The position numbers and the translations under genes are program-made. The notes under the pieces were generated by a model, which saw only the letters and a program-made list of their open reading frames with translations, was not told the origin of the DNA and searched no databases. Shown piece by piece: positions 51,379 to 60,354 of a stretch of DNA of 64,000 nt (position 1 is its first letter; the number at the start of each line of letters is the position of its first letter). Source of the DNA: Nesterenkonia sandarakina (GTDB lineage Bacteria; Actinomycetota; Actinomycetes; Actinomycetales; Micrococcaceae); contig NZ_JACCFQ010000001.1 in the NCBI RefSeq assembly GCF_013410215.1, forward strand, positions 1,860,001 to 1,924,000, in the 5' to 3' direction.

Positions 51379-52377
51379 GTGAAGAAGAACTCGCATCTGA
51401 TCATCGGAACCCTGGCCATCGGAGCCTTGGCATTGAGCTCCTGTGGAGACTCTGCGGAAGCAGGGGCCGCCGAGGAGGGATTCCCGACTGCCCCGGTGGA
51501 GATGGTGATTCCCTACCCGCCAGGTGGCGGTTCCGATGTGCTGTTCCGGCTCATGGCCGAATACGCTGAGGACCATCTCGGTCAGAACATCGTCCCGATC
51601 AACGTCGAAGGCGCATCGGCCACCGTGGGCTCACGCCAGGTCAAGGACTCCCAGGCTGATGGCTACACCATCCTGGGCACCCACCAGGTGACCGCTGCCG
51701 CGTTCCACACCAATATCGTCGACTACGGCTTCGACGCGTTCGCGCCCATCGCGCTGGGCACCGCGACCCCGCACCTGCCCTCGGTCAGCTCCGACTTCGC
51801 CGAGGAGCACGGCATCGAGGACCTCGAAGGGTTCCTTGATCATGTGGAAGCCAACCCTGGCGAAGTGACCTGGGCCTTCACCACCGGCTCGGAGGATCAC
51901 TACACGATCGCCGCGATCCTCGACGCCGCAGGGATCGATCCCACCTCGCTGAACTACGTGAACTACAACGGCACCGGCCCGCAGTACGCCGCGCTCATCT
52001 CGGGGGAGGTCGACGGCATGACCGGCGACTACGCCTCGGGCGAGGGCTACATCGAAGACGGCTCGATGCTCCCGCTGGGCGTGGTCAACGACGAGCGGGA
52101 CCCGCAGCTGCCGGATCTGCCCACCGTCTCGGAACAGGGCATCGACTTCACGCTCACCGTGGACCGCGGATTCCTCGCCCCCGAGGGGACCCCGGCGGAG
52201 CATATCGAGGTCCTGCAGGACGCCTTCGAAGCCGCCTTCGAGGACGAGGAGTTCCAGGATCGGGTCGAAGAGCTCGGGTCCTACCCGAACTTCATGAACT
52301 CCGAGGACTACCAGAGCCACATCGATGAGCTGGACTCCTCGATGGAGCAGCTGGCCGACCAGATGCAGGAATTCTGA
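51379..52377 (+). CDS. tctC: Tripartite tricarboxylate transporter substrate-binding lipoprotein (TctC/Bug family)
   Basis: A 332-residue extracytoplasmic binding protein with lipobox ALSSC (Cys22) and the Bug-family pattern: VEMVIPYPPGGGSDVLFRL at the N-terminal carboxylate loop and NYVNYNGTGPQYAALISGEVDG later on. It would capture a carboxylated ligand, such as citrate or another tri/dicarboxylate, for TctAB. The start is GTG 51379 with GAGGAG upstream; the frame opening at 51211 is not used. Confidence 0.93.
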   Translation: MKKNSHLIIGTLAIGALALSSCGDSAEAGAAEEGFPTAPVEMVIPYPPGGGSDVLFRLMAEYAEDHLGQNIVPINVEGASATVGSRQVKDSQADGYTILGTHQVTAAAFHTNIVDYGFDAFAPIALGTATPHLPSVSSDFAEEHGIEDLEGFLDHVEANPGEVTWAFTTGSEDHYTIAAILDAAGIDPTSLNYVNYNGTGPQYAALISGEVDGMTGDYASGEGYIEDGSMLPLGVVNDERDPQLPDLPTVSEQGIDFTLTVDRGFLAPEGTPAEHIEVLQDAFEAAFEDEEFQDRVEELGSYPNFMNSEDYQSHIDELDSSMEQLADQMQEF

Positions 52378-52410
52378 GCATGAGGACACGAGCTCTGCCG
52401 AGGTGTCCCC

Positions 52411-52863
52411 ATGGCTGACCGCCTCTTCTGCCTGGCCCTGGTGGTCCTCGCCGGTGCCTTCTGGTCACAGACAGCCGAGCTGCCCGGGCCCACCGGCGGG
52501 GCGGCGCTCGGCCCCGCCTTCTTCCCACGGGTGATCCTCAGCCTGATCTTCGGTCTCACCGCGATCCTGCTGGTGCGAAGCTTCGTCGCCGCAGAACAGG
52601 CGGTGAGCTTCCAGGGGCTGGGAACGTTCCTGAGAGTGCACTGGCGGGTTCCCGCGATGGTCGCGATGCTCTCCGCCTACGTCGCGCTCCTGGGACTGGC
52701 AGGCTTCGTGCTCAGCTCAGCGATCTTCCTGCTCGGCGGGTTCGCGCTGCTGATCAGGGAGTACTCCAAGCCGGTCCTCATCGCCAGTCTCGCGCTGGCC
52801 ATGCTGCTGCCCTTCACCCTCAATCGGGTGTTCGAGAACGTCCTGCGCATAGTGCTGCCGTAG
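52411..52863 (+). CDS. tctB: Tripartite tricarboxylate transporter small membrane subunit TctB
   Basis: A 150-residue membrane protein with four hydrophobic helices and the N-terminal pattern ELPGPTGGAALGPAFFPR typical of TctB. It lies 33 bp after tctC and 15 bp before tctA, completing the secondary, ion-driven uptake system. Confidence 0.93.
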   Translation: MADRLFCLALVVLAGAFWSQTAELPGPTGGAALGPAFFPRVILSLIFGLTAILLVRSFVAAEQAVSFQGLGTFLRVHWRVPAMVAMLSAYVALLGLAGFVLSSAIFLLGGFALLIREYSKPVLIASLALAMLLPFTLNRVFENVLRIVLP

Positions 52864-52878
52864 GGGAACAGGACTCAC

Positions 52879-54405
52879 ATGATGGAACTAGGTCTGGCAG
52901 CAGCCGCCGGTGAGGTCGCCGCGCCGCTGACTCTGCTGACGATTCTGGTCGGCGTCTTCGTCGGCATCATCGCCGGGGCCATCCCCGGGTTCACCTTCAC
53001 GATGGCGCTGGTGCTCGCGTTCCCGTTCACCTTCGCCATGGGCCCGGTTCAGGGTCTTGCGCTGATGATCGGGATCTACATCGGAGGTCTCTCCGGGGGC
53101 CTGATCGCTGGGATCCTGCTCGGCATCCCCGGCACCCCGTCCTCGGTGGTGACCATCTATGACGGATACCCCATGGCCAAGGCCGGAGAACCGGCACGGG
53201 CGCTGGGGATCGGCATCGCCTCCTCGGTGATCGGAACCCTGATCGGGGCCGCAGTGCTCTTCCTGGTGGGGCCGATCATCGGGCGGTTCACGCTGAACTT
53301 CGGGCCCTGGGAGATCTTCTCGCTCGTGCTGTTCGCGCTCACCTTAGTGGCCGGGCTCAGCGGAAAACACCTGGTCAAGGGGCTCATCGCCGCCTGCTTG
53401 GGACTCCTGATCAGCACCATCGGTGTCGCCCCGGCGGGTCAGATGCGGTTCAACTTCGACAACCCCCAGCTCTCCGGAGGACTCAGCGCCATCCCGGTGC
53501 TGATCGGCCTCTTCGCCGTGTCCCAGCTGCTGGTCAACGTCGAAGAGTCCCGGTTGGACGCCCGTCCCAGCTCGGGAGCCAGCGCCCCGAGGATCCGCGT
53601 CCCCTACGGTCAGGTGCTGCGCGATATGTGGCGGGAGAAGCGCAACGCGGTCCGCTCCTCGATGGTGGGCACGTTCATCGGCACCCTCCCGGCAGCCGGG
53701 GCGGAGTCGGCGAACTTCATCAGCTACGACCGGGCGAAGAAGGCCGAGAAGCGCGACCCCGAGAACTACGGCAAGGGCCATCCTGGAGGGATCGTGGCCT
53801 CTGAGACCTCGAACAACGCGGTCGCCGGCGGCGCGTTCATCCCCACGATCACCCTGGGCATCCCCGGGGATGTGGCGCAGGCGGTGATGATGGGGGCGCT
53901 GATCCTGCATGGGATCGCACCGGGTCCGGGCCTCTTCGAGCGGCAGCCGGTGCTGGTGAACTCGATCTACCTCTCGATCGTGGTCGCGGCGCTGTGTGTG
54001 CTGGTCGTCCAGACCCTGCTGCTGCCGTTCCTCGCCCGGGTCACCCTGGTGCCTAAGGCGATCCTGGTGCCCTGCATCCTGTTGCTCACCGCGGTGGGAT
54101 CCTTCGCGATGAACAACCGGATCTTCGACATCTGGGTCGTCGTCGTCTTCGGCATCATCGGGTACCTGCTGGTGAAGCTCAGTGTCCCGCTGGGCCCGAT
54201 GATCCTGGGGCTGATCCTGGGTGCGACCCTGGAAGAGGAGCTGCTGCGCGCGCTGCAGCTCAGCGACTCGCTGAGCACCTTCGTCACGCGGCCGATCTCG
54301 CTGACCTTCCTGGTCCTCGCCGTGGGTTCGATCGGGTTCAGTCTCTACAAGGTGAACCGGGCGCGGAAGGCACCCCGGGAGGCCAAGGCGTCGGTGACGG
54401 TGTAG
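52879..54405 (+). CDS. tctA: Tripartite tricarboxylate transporter large permease TctA
   Basis: A 508-residue permease with about 11 helices. The family motifs are clear: GIYIGGLSGGLIAGILLGIPGTPSS and the second, repeated GGAFIPTITLGIPGDVAQA. It forms the translocation channel for the ligand delivered by TctC. The stop is followed by a hairpin terminator. Confidence 0.94.
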   Translation: MMELGLAAAAGEVAAPLTLLTILVGVFVGIIAGAIPGFTFTMALVLAFPFTFAMGPVQGLALMIGIYIGGLSGGLIAGILLGIPGTPSSVVTIYDGYPMAKAGEPARALGIGIASSVIGTLIGAAVLFLVGPIIGRFTLNFGPWEIFSLVLFALTLVAGLSGKHLVKGLIAACLGLLISTIGVAPAGQMRFNFDNPQLSGGLSAIPVLIGLFAVSQLLVNVEESRLDARPSSGASAPRIRVPYGQVLRDMWREKRNAVRSSMVGTFIGTLPAAGAESANFISYDRAKKAEKRDPENYGKGHPGGIVASETSNNAVAGGAFIPTITLGIPGDVAQAVMMGALILHGIAPGPGLFERQPVLVNSIYLSIVVAALCVLVVQTLLLPFLARVTLVPKAILVPCILLLTAVGSFAMNNRIFDIWVVVVFGIIGYLLVKLSVPLGPMILGLILGATLEEELLRALQLSDSLSTFVTRPISLTFLVLAVGSIGFSLYKVNRARKAPREAKASVTV

Positions 54406-54421
54406 CTCGTCTCGGCACCAG

Positions 54422-54463
54422 ATCGACTGAGCCGGCTCCTCGAGAGGGGCCGGCTCAGTCGAT
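54422..54463. terminator. Bidirectional terminator candidate between tctA and the TPR-like gene
   Basis: Eighteen-base arms (54422-54439 and 54446-54463) pair with a single mismatch around a six-base loop, between two convergent genes. No T-tract. Confidence 0.7.
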
Positions 54464-54482
54464 TCGTCAGGTCGGGCTCGTC

Positions 54483-54935
54483 CTAGCCCTTGGTGCGGGA
54501 GGTCTTCTCCATGGCGATCGCCTTGCGCATGTTCTTCCGGGCACGCGTGCGGTCCCCGGCGATGTCGTAGGCGATGGAGAGCCGGAACCAGGAGCGCCAG
54601 TCCTCGGGGGCGGCCTCTGCCTCGGCGGCGTAGAGCTTGAACTGCTCGTCGGCCTGGGCGCGATTCGCCCGGCCACCGGCAGAGCGCTCCACGGTGTCCG
54701 CGGGCAGGCCGCCCTCGGCCTCCAGAGTCCGTCCCAGCCGTTCCACCCCGATGCCGAAGAACAGCTCGCGGCCCAGCACCCAGACTCCAAGGATGACCAG
54801 GAGCATCGCGCCGCCACCGATCAGCTGCGCGTAGAGGTCATCCACGCGCAGGAAGCGCCAGGCGGAGGCCCCGGCGCCGACTAACATGATGGCGAGCAGG
54901 ACGATGACCAGTCCGGTCCAGAATTTGGTCTTCAC
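54483..54935 (-). CDS. Membrane protein with TPR-like C-terminal region
   Basis: A 150-residue protein with two N-terminal helices (about 7-25 and 36-56) and a cytoplasmic tail whose segment EAAPEDWRSWFRLSIAYDIAGDRTRARKNMRKAI reads like one tetratricopeptide repeat. Homologues commonly follow dapB in Micrococcales, and here too it lies directly downstream of dapB in the same orientation. Function unknown. Confidence 0.78.
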   Translation of the reverse strand: MKTKFWTGLVIVLLAIMLVGAGASAWRFLRVDDLYAQLIGGGAMLLVILGVWVLGRELFFGIGVERLGRTLEAEGGLPADTVERSAGGRANRAQADEQFKLYAAEAEAAPEDWRSWFRLSIAYDIAGDRTRARKNMRKAIAMEKTSRTKG

Positions 54936-54940
54936 GCCGA

Positions 54941-55702
54941 CTACAGCCCCAGATCCAGGTAGCCGTCGAGTCCGTGGGTCAGGCCGGGGCGCGAGCCCAC
55001 TGTGCGCAGCCCCAGCAGCACACCGGGCATGAAGGAGACCCGGTCGAAGGAGTCGTGCCGGATGCTCAGCTGCTCACCGGTGGAGCCCAGCAGGACCTCC
55101 TGGTGCGCCACGAGCCCGCGCAGGCGCACCGAGTGCACATGGATCCCGGCGACCTCTGCGCCGCGGGCACCGTCCAGGGCCTTCTCGGTGGCATCGGGGG
55201 AGGGGCCGACGTCGGCGGCATCCCGGGCCTGTCCCATCAGCTCCGCGGTGCGCACCGCAGTGCCCGAGGGGGCGTCGACCTTCTTGGGGTGGTGCAGCTC
55301 GATGATCTCGGCAGAGTCGAAGTACTGTGCCGCCTTGGCGGCGAAGGCGGTGGCCAGCACCGAGCCCAGCGCGAAGTTCGGGGCGATCAGCACCCCTACG
55401 GAACCATGCTCGTTGAGCAGCTGCTCCAGCGCCTGCAGCCTCTCGGTGTCCCACCCCGTGGTGCCGACGACGGCGTGGAGCCCGTGCTCCACGGCGAAGC
55501 GCACATTCGCCTCGGTGGACTCCGGCACGGTCAGATCAACCACGTGGGTGGCGCCGGCGGAGAGGATCTCGCTGAGCTCGTTCCCGCGGCCCTGCGCCGC
55601 GACCAGCTCCATATCCGGGGCGTCCTGGATGGCCTTCACGGCCTCGCTGCCCATGCGGCCACTCGCACCGAGGACGGCGACTCGAATCTCTGCATTGCTC
55701 AT
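54941..55702 (-). CDS. dapB: 4-hydroxy-tetrahydrodipicolinate reductase DapB
   Basis: Lysine/diaminopimelate biosynthesis enzyme reducing 4-hydroxy-tetrahydrodipicolinate with NAD(P)H. The 253-residue protein has the dinucleotide motif VLGASGRMG near the N-terminus, the GTTGW segment and the catalytic signature ELHHPKKVDAPSGTA. It is divergent from the galactose regulator, with a 75-bp palindromic element in between. Confidence 0.95.
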   Translation of the reverse strand: MSNAEIRVAVLGASGRMGSEAVKAIQDAPDMELVAAQGRGNELSEILSAGATHVVDLTVPESTEANVRFAVEHGLHAVVGTTGWDTERLQALEQLLNEHGSVGVLIAPNFALGSVLATAFAAKAAQYFDSAEIIELHHPKKVDAPSGTAVRTAELMGQARDAADVGPSPDATEKALDGARGAEVAGIHVHSVRLRGLVAHQEVLLGSTGEQLSIRHDSFDRVSFMPGVLLGLRTVGSRPGLTHGLDGYLDLGL

Positions 55703-55735
55703 GGACCCAGCCTATCGCCCGCCCCAGCTCCTCCG

Positions 55736-55810
55736 GCGTTCTACCTGCGCGTGCGAGCGCTACCGGGGCTACGGTCAGCCCAGTAGCGCTAGGAAAGCCC
55801 GGTAAAACGC
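55736..55810. repeat. 75-bp palindromic element, copy 1
   Basis: It begins GCGTTCTACC and ends GGTAAAACGC (10-bp terminal inverted repeats with one mismatch). Nested inverted repeats AGCGCTAC/GTAGCGCT and GGGCT/AGCCC lie inside. A second 75-bp element with the same ends is at 60355-60429. Confidence 0.85.
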
Positions 55811-55820
55811 AAGGGAGGGG

Positions 55821-55860
55821 TGTTCGAAAGTGTTGATCCATGTTTGAATGTGATGAGTCG
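55821..55860 (+). promoter_or_regulatory. 10-bp-phased repeats upstream of deoR (candidate DeoR operator)
   Basis: Four consecutive 10-base blocks begin TGTT, TGTT, TGTT and TGAT; blocks 1 and 3 (TGTTCGAAAG and TGTTTGAATG) are nearly identical. Repeats in phase with the DNA helix, 24 bases before the regulator start, fit the direct-repeat operators known for DeoR-type sugar regulators. Confidence 0.5.
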
Positions 55861-55884
55861 GAGGTTTGAGCGAGGGGAGAGGTC

Positions 55885-56730
55885 ATGTTGGCAGCGCAAC
55901 GCCGCGCCGAGATCGTCACCCGGCTTGCCGCCGCCGGAGCCGTGAATGTGACCGAGTTGGCCGCACAGTTCGAGGTCTCGGACATGACCATCCGCCGGGA
56001 CCTGGATCACCTCGCCGCGCAGGGGCTCATCACCAAGGTCCACGGCGGGGCCGTGACATCAGCCGCCCCTGAGGCACCTGCGCAGCGCACCGAGGAGCCC
56101 GGATTCACCGCGAAGTCCGCACGGCAGCAGGCCGAGAAGCAGGCCATCGCCGCAGAGGCCGCGATGCTGGTGCAACCGGGGATGTCCGTGGGACTCTCCG
56201 CAGGCACCACCACCTGGGCCCTGGCGCATCAGCTGGTCCACGTCGCCGGGCTCACCGTGGTCACCAACTCCCCGCGGATCGCGGAGATCTTCCACCACGG
56301 CGCCGCAGCGACCCGGGATGCCGCCCCTGGAGACACCGCCGCTGCGGGACAGACGGTGATCCTCACCGGGGGAGTGCGCACCCCATCAGACGCGCTGGTC
56401 GGCCCGATCGCGAATCAGGCACTGCGCTCGCTGCACCTGGACCTGATCTTCCTCGGAGCCCACGGGTTCGCCCCGGACGCCGGGTTCACCACCCCGAACC
56501 TGGAGGAGGCCGAGACCAACCGCACCTGGCTGGGCACCGCGCCGCGCACCGTCGTGCTGGCCGACCACAGCAAATGGGACACCACCGCCCTGGGCAGCTT
56601 CGCCACGCTCGAGCAGGTCCAGCTGCTGATCACCGACACCGGGTTACCCGACACCGCCGCAGCAGCGCTGCGCGAGCGGCTCGACGCCCTCCTCCTCGCC
56701 GATCCCACTCAGACCAGGAGCCCCCGATGA
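55885..56730 (+). CDS. DeoR family transcriptional regulator of the galactose operon
   Basis: A 281-residue regulator: N-terminal DeoR HTH (AQRRAEIVTRLAAAGAV, then FEVSDMTIRRDLDHL) and a sugar-phosphate isomerase-like sensor domain (GLSAGTTTWALAHQL). It heads the galTEK operon, overlapping galT by four bases (ATGA), and probably responds to a galactose-derived phosphate. Phased repeats lie just upstream. Confidence 0.92.
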   Translation: MLAAQRRAEIVTRLAAAGAVNVTELAAQFEVSDMTIRRDLDHLAAQGLITKVHGGAVTSAAPEAPAQRTEEPGFTAKSARQQAEKQAIAAEAAMLVQPGMSVGLSAGTTTWALAHQLVHVAGLTVVTNSPRIAEIFHHGAAATRDAAPGDTAAAGQTVILTGGVRTPSDALVGPIANQALRSLHLDLIFLGAHGFAPDAGFTTPNLEEAETNRTWLGTAPRTVVLADHSKWDTTALGSFATLEQVQLLITDTGLPDTAAAALRERLDALLLADPTQTRSPR

Positions 56731-58097
56731 CCACCGCTTCCTCCGAGCCGGAGAGCCTCGCCGCAGACCCCAGTGCCGGGACTGCGTCTGGCGCCGAGCC
56801 TGCAACCGGCGCCCGGCCCGCGTCCGGCGCCCGGCCCGTGCCCCGGTCCACCACCGTCGCGGCCGCCCGGCCGGCGGCGCAGCGCACCCGCGCGCAGCTT
56901 GCCGACGGCCGCGAGATCATCTTCTTCGACGACGAGCCGCGCCGTCGCACCGTCCAGGACCGGCGTGAGATCTCCCGACCGGTGGGCGGCAACGAGATGC
57001 GCTATGACCCGCTGCTGCGCGAGTGGGTCGCCATCGCGGCCGCCCGGCAGCACCGCACCCACCTGCCCGCCACCGATCAGTGCCCGCTCTGCCCCTCCAC
57101 GCCGGAACGCGCCACCGAGGTCCCGCAAGCCCACTACGACGTGGTCGTCTTCGAGAACCGGTTCCCCTCCTTCCGCGGCGACACCCCGGTCCCGGAGGAC
57201 CTGCTGAGCACGACGACGGCGGCGCAGGAGTCTGCCGGACTGCGCCAGCCCGGATCCGGGCGCTGCGAGGTGGTGTGCTTCACCGATCAGCACACCTCCC
57301 AGCTCGGAGCGGTCAGCGTCCGGCGGATGCGCACCGTGGTCGATGCCTGGGCGGACCGCACCGCGGCGATGCTCGCCGAGCCCGGCGTCGAGCAGGTCTA
57401 CTGCTTCGAGAACCGGGGCGAGGAGATCGGGGTGACGCTGAACCACCCGCACGGGCAGATCTACGGCTACCCCTTCATCACCCCGCGCACCCGGACTCTG
57501 CTGGACTCCGCCGCGGACTACCACGCCCGCCGCGACGCAGACCTCTTCGCCGACATCCTGGCCAGCGAGGTCTCCGACGGGCGGCGGATCGTCGCGCGCA
57601 CCGAGCACTGGACCGCATTCATCCCCGCCTGGGCGCGCTGGCCGGTAGAGCTGCACATCTACCCGCACCGGGCTGTGGAGCGGCTGCCCGAGCTCACCGA
57701 CGCCGAACGCGACGACTTCGCAACGCTGTACCTGGACCTGCTGCGCCGCGGGGATAAGCTCTTCGACTCGCCGCTGCCCTATATTTCCGGCTGGCAGCAG
57801 GCTCCGGCCTCGGCGGAGCCAGGGCTGATGCGGCTGCACCTGCAGCTGTTCTCCATCCGCCGCGCGGAGAACAAGCTGAAGTACCTGGCCGGCTCGGAAT
57901 CCGGCATGGGCGTCTTCATCAATGACATCGCCCCGGAGGAGACGGCACGGCGACTGGTAGCGATCGGGCCGCAGACGGCAGAATCGGAGGCGGCACAATC
58001 CGGCACGGCAGACCCAGTGCCGACAGACTCAACGCCGACAGACTCAACGCCGGCGGACTCACCCACAGAACCTACCCACTCAGAGGAGACACCATGA
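56727..58097 (+). CDS. galT: Galactose-1-phosphate uridylyltransferase
   Basis: Leloir pathway enzyme exchanging UMP between UDP-glucose and galactose-1-phosphate. The 456-residue protein has the zinc pair CPLC and the active-site motif NHPHGQIYGY with the uridylylated His, plus ENRFPSF typical of GalT. About 75 residues of Ala/Arg/Pro-rich sequence precede the core, and a Thr/Pro/Ser/Asp repeat tail follows it. ATG 56727 overlaps the deoR stop; the upstream open frame is not used. Confidence 0.94.
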   Translation: MTTASSEPESLAADPSAGTASGAEPATGARPASGARPVPRSTTVAAARPAAQRTRAQLADGREIIFFDDEPRRRTVQDRREISRPVGGNEMRYDPLLREWVAIAAARQHRTHLPATDQCPLCPSTPERATEVPQAHYDVVVFENRFPSFRGDTPVPEDLLSTTTAAQESAGLRQPGSGRCEVVCFTDQHTSQLGAVSVRRMRTVVDAWADRTAAMLAEPGVEQVYCFENRGEEIGVTLNHPHGQIYGYPFITPRTRTLLDSAADYHARRDADLFADILASEVSDGRRIVARTEHWTAFIPAWARWPVELHIYPHRAVERLPELTDAERDDFATLYLDLLRRGDKLFDSPLPYISGWQQAPASAEPGLMRLHLQLFSIRRAENKLKYLAGSESGMGVFINDIAPEETARRLVAIGPQTAESEAAQSGTADPVPTDSTPTDSTPADSPTEPTHSEETP

Positions 58098-59161
58098 AGC
58101 TGCTGGTCACCGGCGGTGCCGGGTATATCGGATCGGTGGTGGTGCAGCAGCTGCTCGCCGAAGGTCACACCGTGGAGGTCCTGGACAACCTGAGCACCGG
58201 CCACGCGGACTCGGTGCTCCAGGGCGCTCTCTGGCATCAGACCGAGCTGCTGAAGGTCGGTGAGATCCTGGACTCCAGCTTCGACGCCGTGGTCCACCTC
58301 GCCGCCCGCTCACTGGTGGGGGAGTCGGTGAGCCACCCGGAGCGGTATTGGCACGGCAACATCGTCGCCACCCTCGCCCTGCTCGACGCGATGCGCGACG
58401 CCGGGGTGCGCCGGCTGGTGTTCTCCTCCACGGCCGCGGTCTACGGCGAGCCTGCCGGAGCCAGCATCGCCGAGACCGATCCGACCATGCCCACCAACCC
58501 CTATGGTGCCTCGAAGCTGGCCATCGACCATATGCTCACCGCCGAGGCCCAAGCCCACGGGCTGGCAGCGATCAGCCTGCGCTATTTCAACGTGGCCGGC
58601 GCCTCCGGGGAGCTGCGCGAACGCCACGACCCCGAGACCCACCTGATCCCGAACCTGCTCAAGGTCGCCGCGGGGGAGAAGGAGTCTGCCAGCATCTTCG
58701 GCACGGACTATCCCACCGCGGACGGCACCGCCGTGCGGGACTATATCCACGTGCTCGACCTGGCCGAGGCGCACCTGCGGGCGCTGCAGGCCGCCGAGCC
58801 TGCCAGCCACGAGATCTACAACCTCGGCACCGGCACCGGCACTTCGGTGCGACAGGTGATCGACGCGGTCCGTGAGGTCACCGGGGCGGAGGTCCCAGCC
58901 GTGGAGGAGCCGCGCCGCGCCGGGGACCCTGCGGTGCTGGTCGCCTCTGGCGCCCGCGCGCAGGAGCGACTGGGCTGGCGCCCCACCCGCGAGGTGCCCG
59001 AGATGGTCGCCGACGCCTGGGCGGCCCTGGGGCATGAGGTCAAGACCATGAGCCGTACCAGCCAGAGCCCTGCAGCCCCGTCGCCGGGGAATCGGGCCCC
59101 TGCTGCCCCGACACCAGCGGTCGAGTCACCCGCAGCCCCGACGCCGGGAGGCCGCGGGTGA
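58094..59161 (+). CDS. galE: UDP-glucose 4-epimerase
   Basis: A 355-residue short-chain dehydrogenase-type epimerase: NAD motif GGAGYIGS at the N-terminus, the catalytic Ser-Tyr-Lys triad (FSSTAAVYGEP and YGASK), and LRYFNVAGAS. It interconverts UDP-glucose and UDP-galactose. The last 35 residues are a Pro/Ala/Ser-rich tail beyond the usual C-terminus. It overlaps galT and galK by four bases. Confidence 0.95.
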   Translation: MKLLVTGGAGYIGSVVVQQLLAEGHTVEVLDNLSTGHADSVLQGALWHQTELLKVGEILDSSFDAVVHLAARSLVGESVSHPERYWHGNIVATLALLDAMRDAGVRRLVFSSTAAVYGEPAGASIAETDPTMPTNPYGASKLAIDHMLTAEAQAHGLAAISLRYFNVAGASGELRERHDPETHLIPNLLKVAAGEKESASIFGTDYPTADGTAVRDYIHVLDLAEAHLRALQAAEPASHEIYNLGTGTGTSVRQVIDAVREVTGAEVPAVEEPRRAGDPAVLVASGARAQERLGWRPTREVPEMVADAWAALGHEVKTMSRTSQSPAAPSPGNRAPAAPTPAVESPAAPTPGGRG

Positions 59162-60339
59162 GCGCCGCTCGGCCCGCGCTCGCCGAGAGCTTCCACAGCG
59201 CGTTCGGCCGTGAATGTGCCGGGATCTGGGCCGCCCCGGGCCGGGTCAACTTGATCGGCGAGCACACCGACTACAACGGCGGCTTCGTGCTGCCCTTCGC
59301 GCTGCCCCAGGTCAGCGAGGTGGCGGTCGCAGTTCGTGAGGACCGGATGGTCCAGGTGCGCTCGCTGCTCAACGGTGAGACCGCGCATTTCAGCCTGGAC
59401 GGGCTGGCCCCCGGCGTCGTCGAGGGCTGGGCCGCCTACCCCGCCGGGATGCTCTGGTCGCTGGAGCAGGCCGGGCACCGACTCCCGGGCCTGGACCTGC
59501 TCATCGACTCCTCGGTGCCCATCGGGGCCGGGCTCTCATCCTCTGCCGCCCTGGAGTGCTCGGTGGCCCTCGCCGCGACCGACCTGGCCGGCGTCGAGCT
59601 GCCCGTTGCGGAGCTGGCTCGGCTCGCGCAGCACGCGGAGAACGACTTCGTGGGCATGCCCTGCGGGATCATGGACCAGATGGCCTCGGTCGCCGCGCAG
59701 GCCGAGCACGCGCTGCTCCTGGACACCCGAAGCATGGGCACCGAACAGGTCCCCTTCACCCTCGCCCAGGACGACCTCGCGCTGCTGGTCCTGGATTCTC
59801 TCGCCGAGCACCGCCTGGTGGACGGGGAGTACGCCGCCCGCCGCGCCCAGTGTGAGTCCGGCGCCCGGCTGCTCGGGGTGCAGAGCCTGCGCGAACTCAA
59901 CGACGACGGCGTCGCCCCCGCGGATCTTCAAGCTCGGCTCTCCGATGAGGTGATCCTGCGGCGGGTCCGGCACGTGCTCACCGAGAACGCGCGGGTCCTC
60001 GCCGCCCGGGAGGCGCTGCGCACCGGGGCCTACGCCCAGCTCGGAGAGATCCTCACCGCCTCGCACCTCTCCCAGCGCGATGACTTCGAGATCACCGTGG
60101 CAGAGACCGACACCATGGTCGAAGCCCTGCTCGCCGCGCCGAGTTCCGAATCGGTGCAGCCGGCCCTGGGGGCCAGGCAGGTCGGCGGCGGATTCGGGGG
60201 CTGCGTGATTGCACTGATCCACGCGGACTCCTATGACGGGCTGCTCGCTGCGGTCCAGGAGAACGCCCGAGCGCGCGGCTTCACCGAGCCCACCGGCTTC
60301 CTGGCGCACCCCTCCGCGGGCGCCCGTCGCCTGGCCTGA
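59158..60339 (+). CDS. galK: Galactokinase
   Basis: A 393-residue GHMP kinase that phosphorylates galactose at C1. Motifs: GRVNLIGEHTDYN (galactokinase signature), PIGAGLSSSAALE (GHMP ATP loop), and VGGGFGGCVIAL near the C-terminus. It starts at GTG 59158, overlapping the galE stop. The 3' region beyond the stop holds a 75-bp element and a G-rich stretch. Confidence 0.95.
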   Translation: MSAARPALAESFHSAFGRECAGIWAAPGRVNLIGEHTDYNGGFVLPFALPQVSEVAVAVREDRMVQVRSLLNGETAHFSLDGLAPGVVEGWAAYPAGMLWSLEQAGHRLPGLDLLIDSSVPIGAGLSSSAALECSVALAATDLAGVELPVAELARLAQHAENDFVGMPCGIMDQMASVAAQAEHALLLDTRSMGTEQVPFTLAQDDLALLVLDSLAEHRLVDGEYAARRAQCESGARLLGVQSLRELNDDGVAPADLQARLSDEVILRRVRHVLTENARVLAAREALRTGAYAQLGEILTASHLSQRDDFEITVAETDTMVEALLAAPSSESVQPALGARQVGGGFGGCVIALIHADSYDGLLAAVQENARARGFTEPTGFLAHPSAGARRLA

Positions 60340-60354
60340 GCCGGCCCCACCCCC

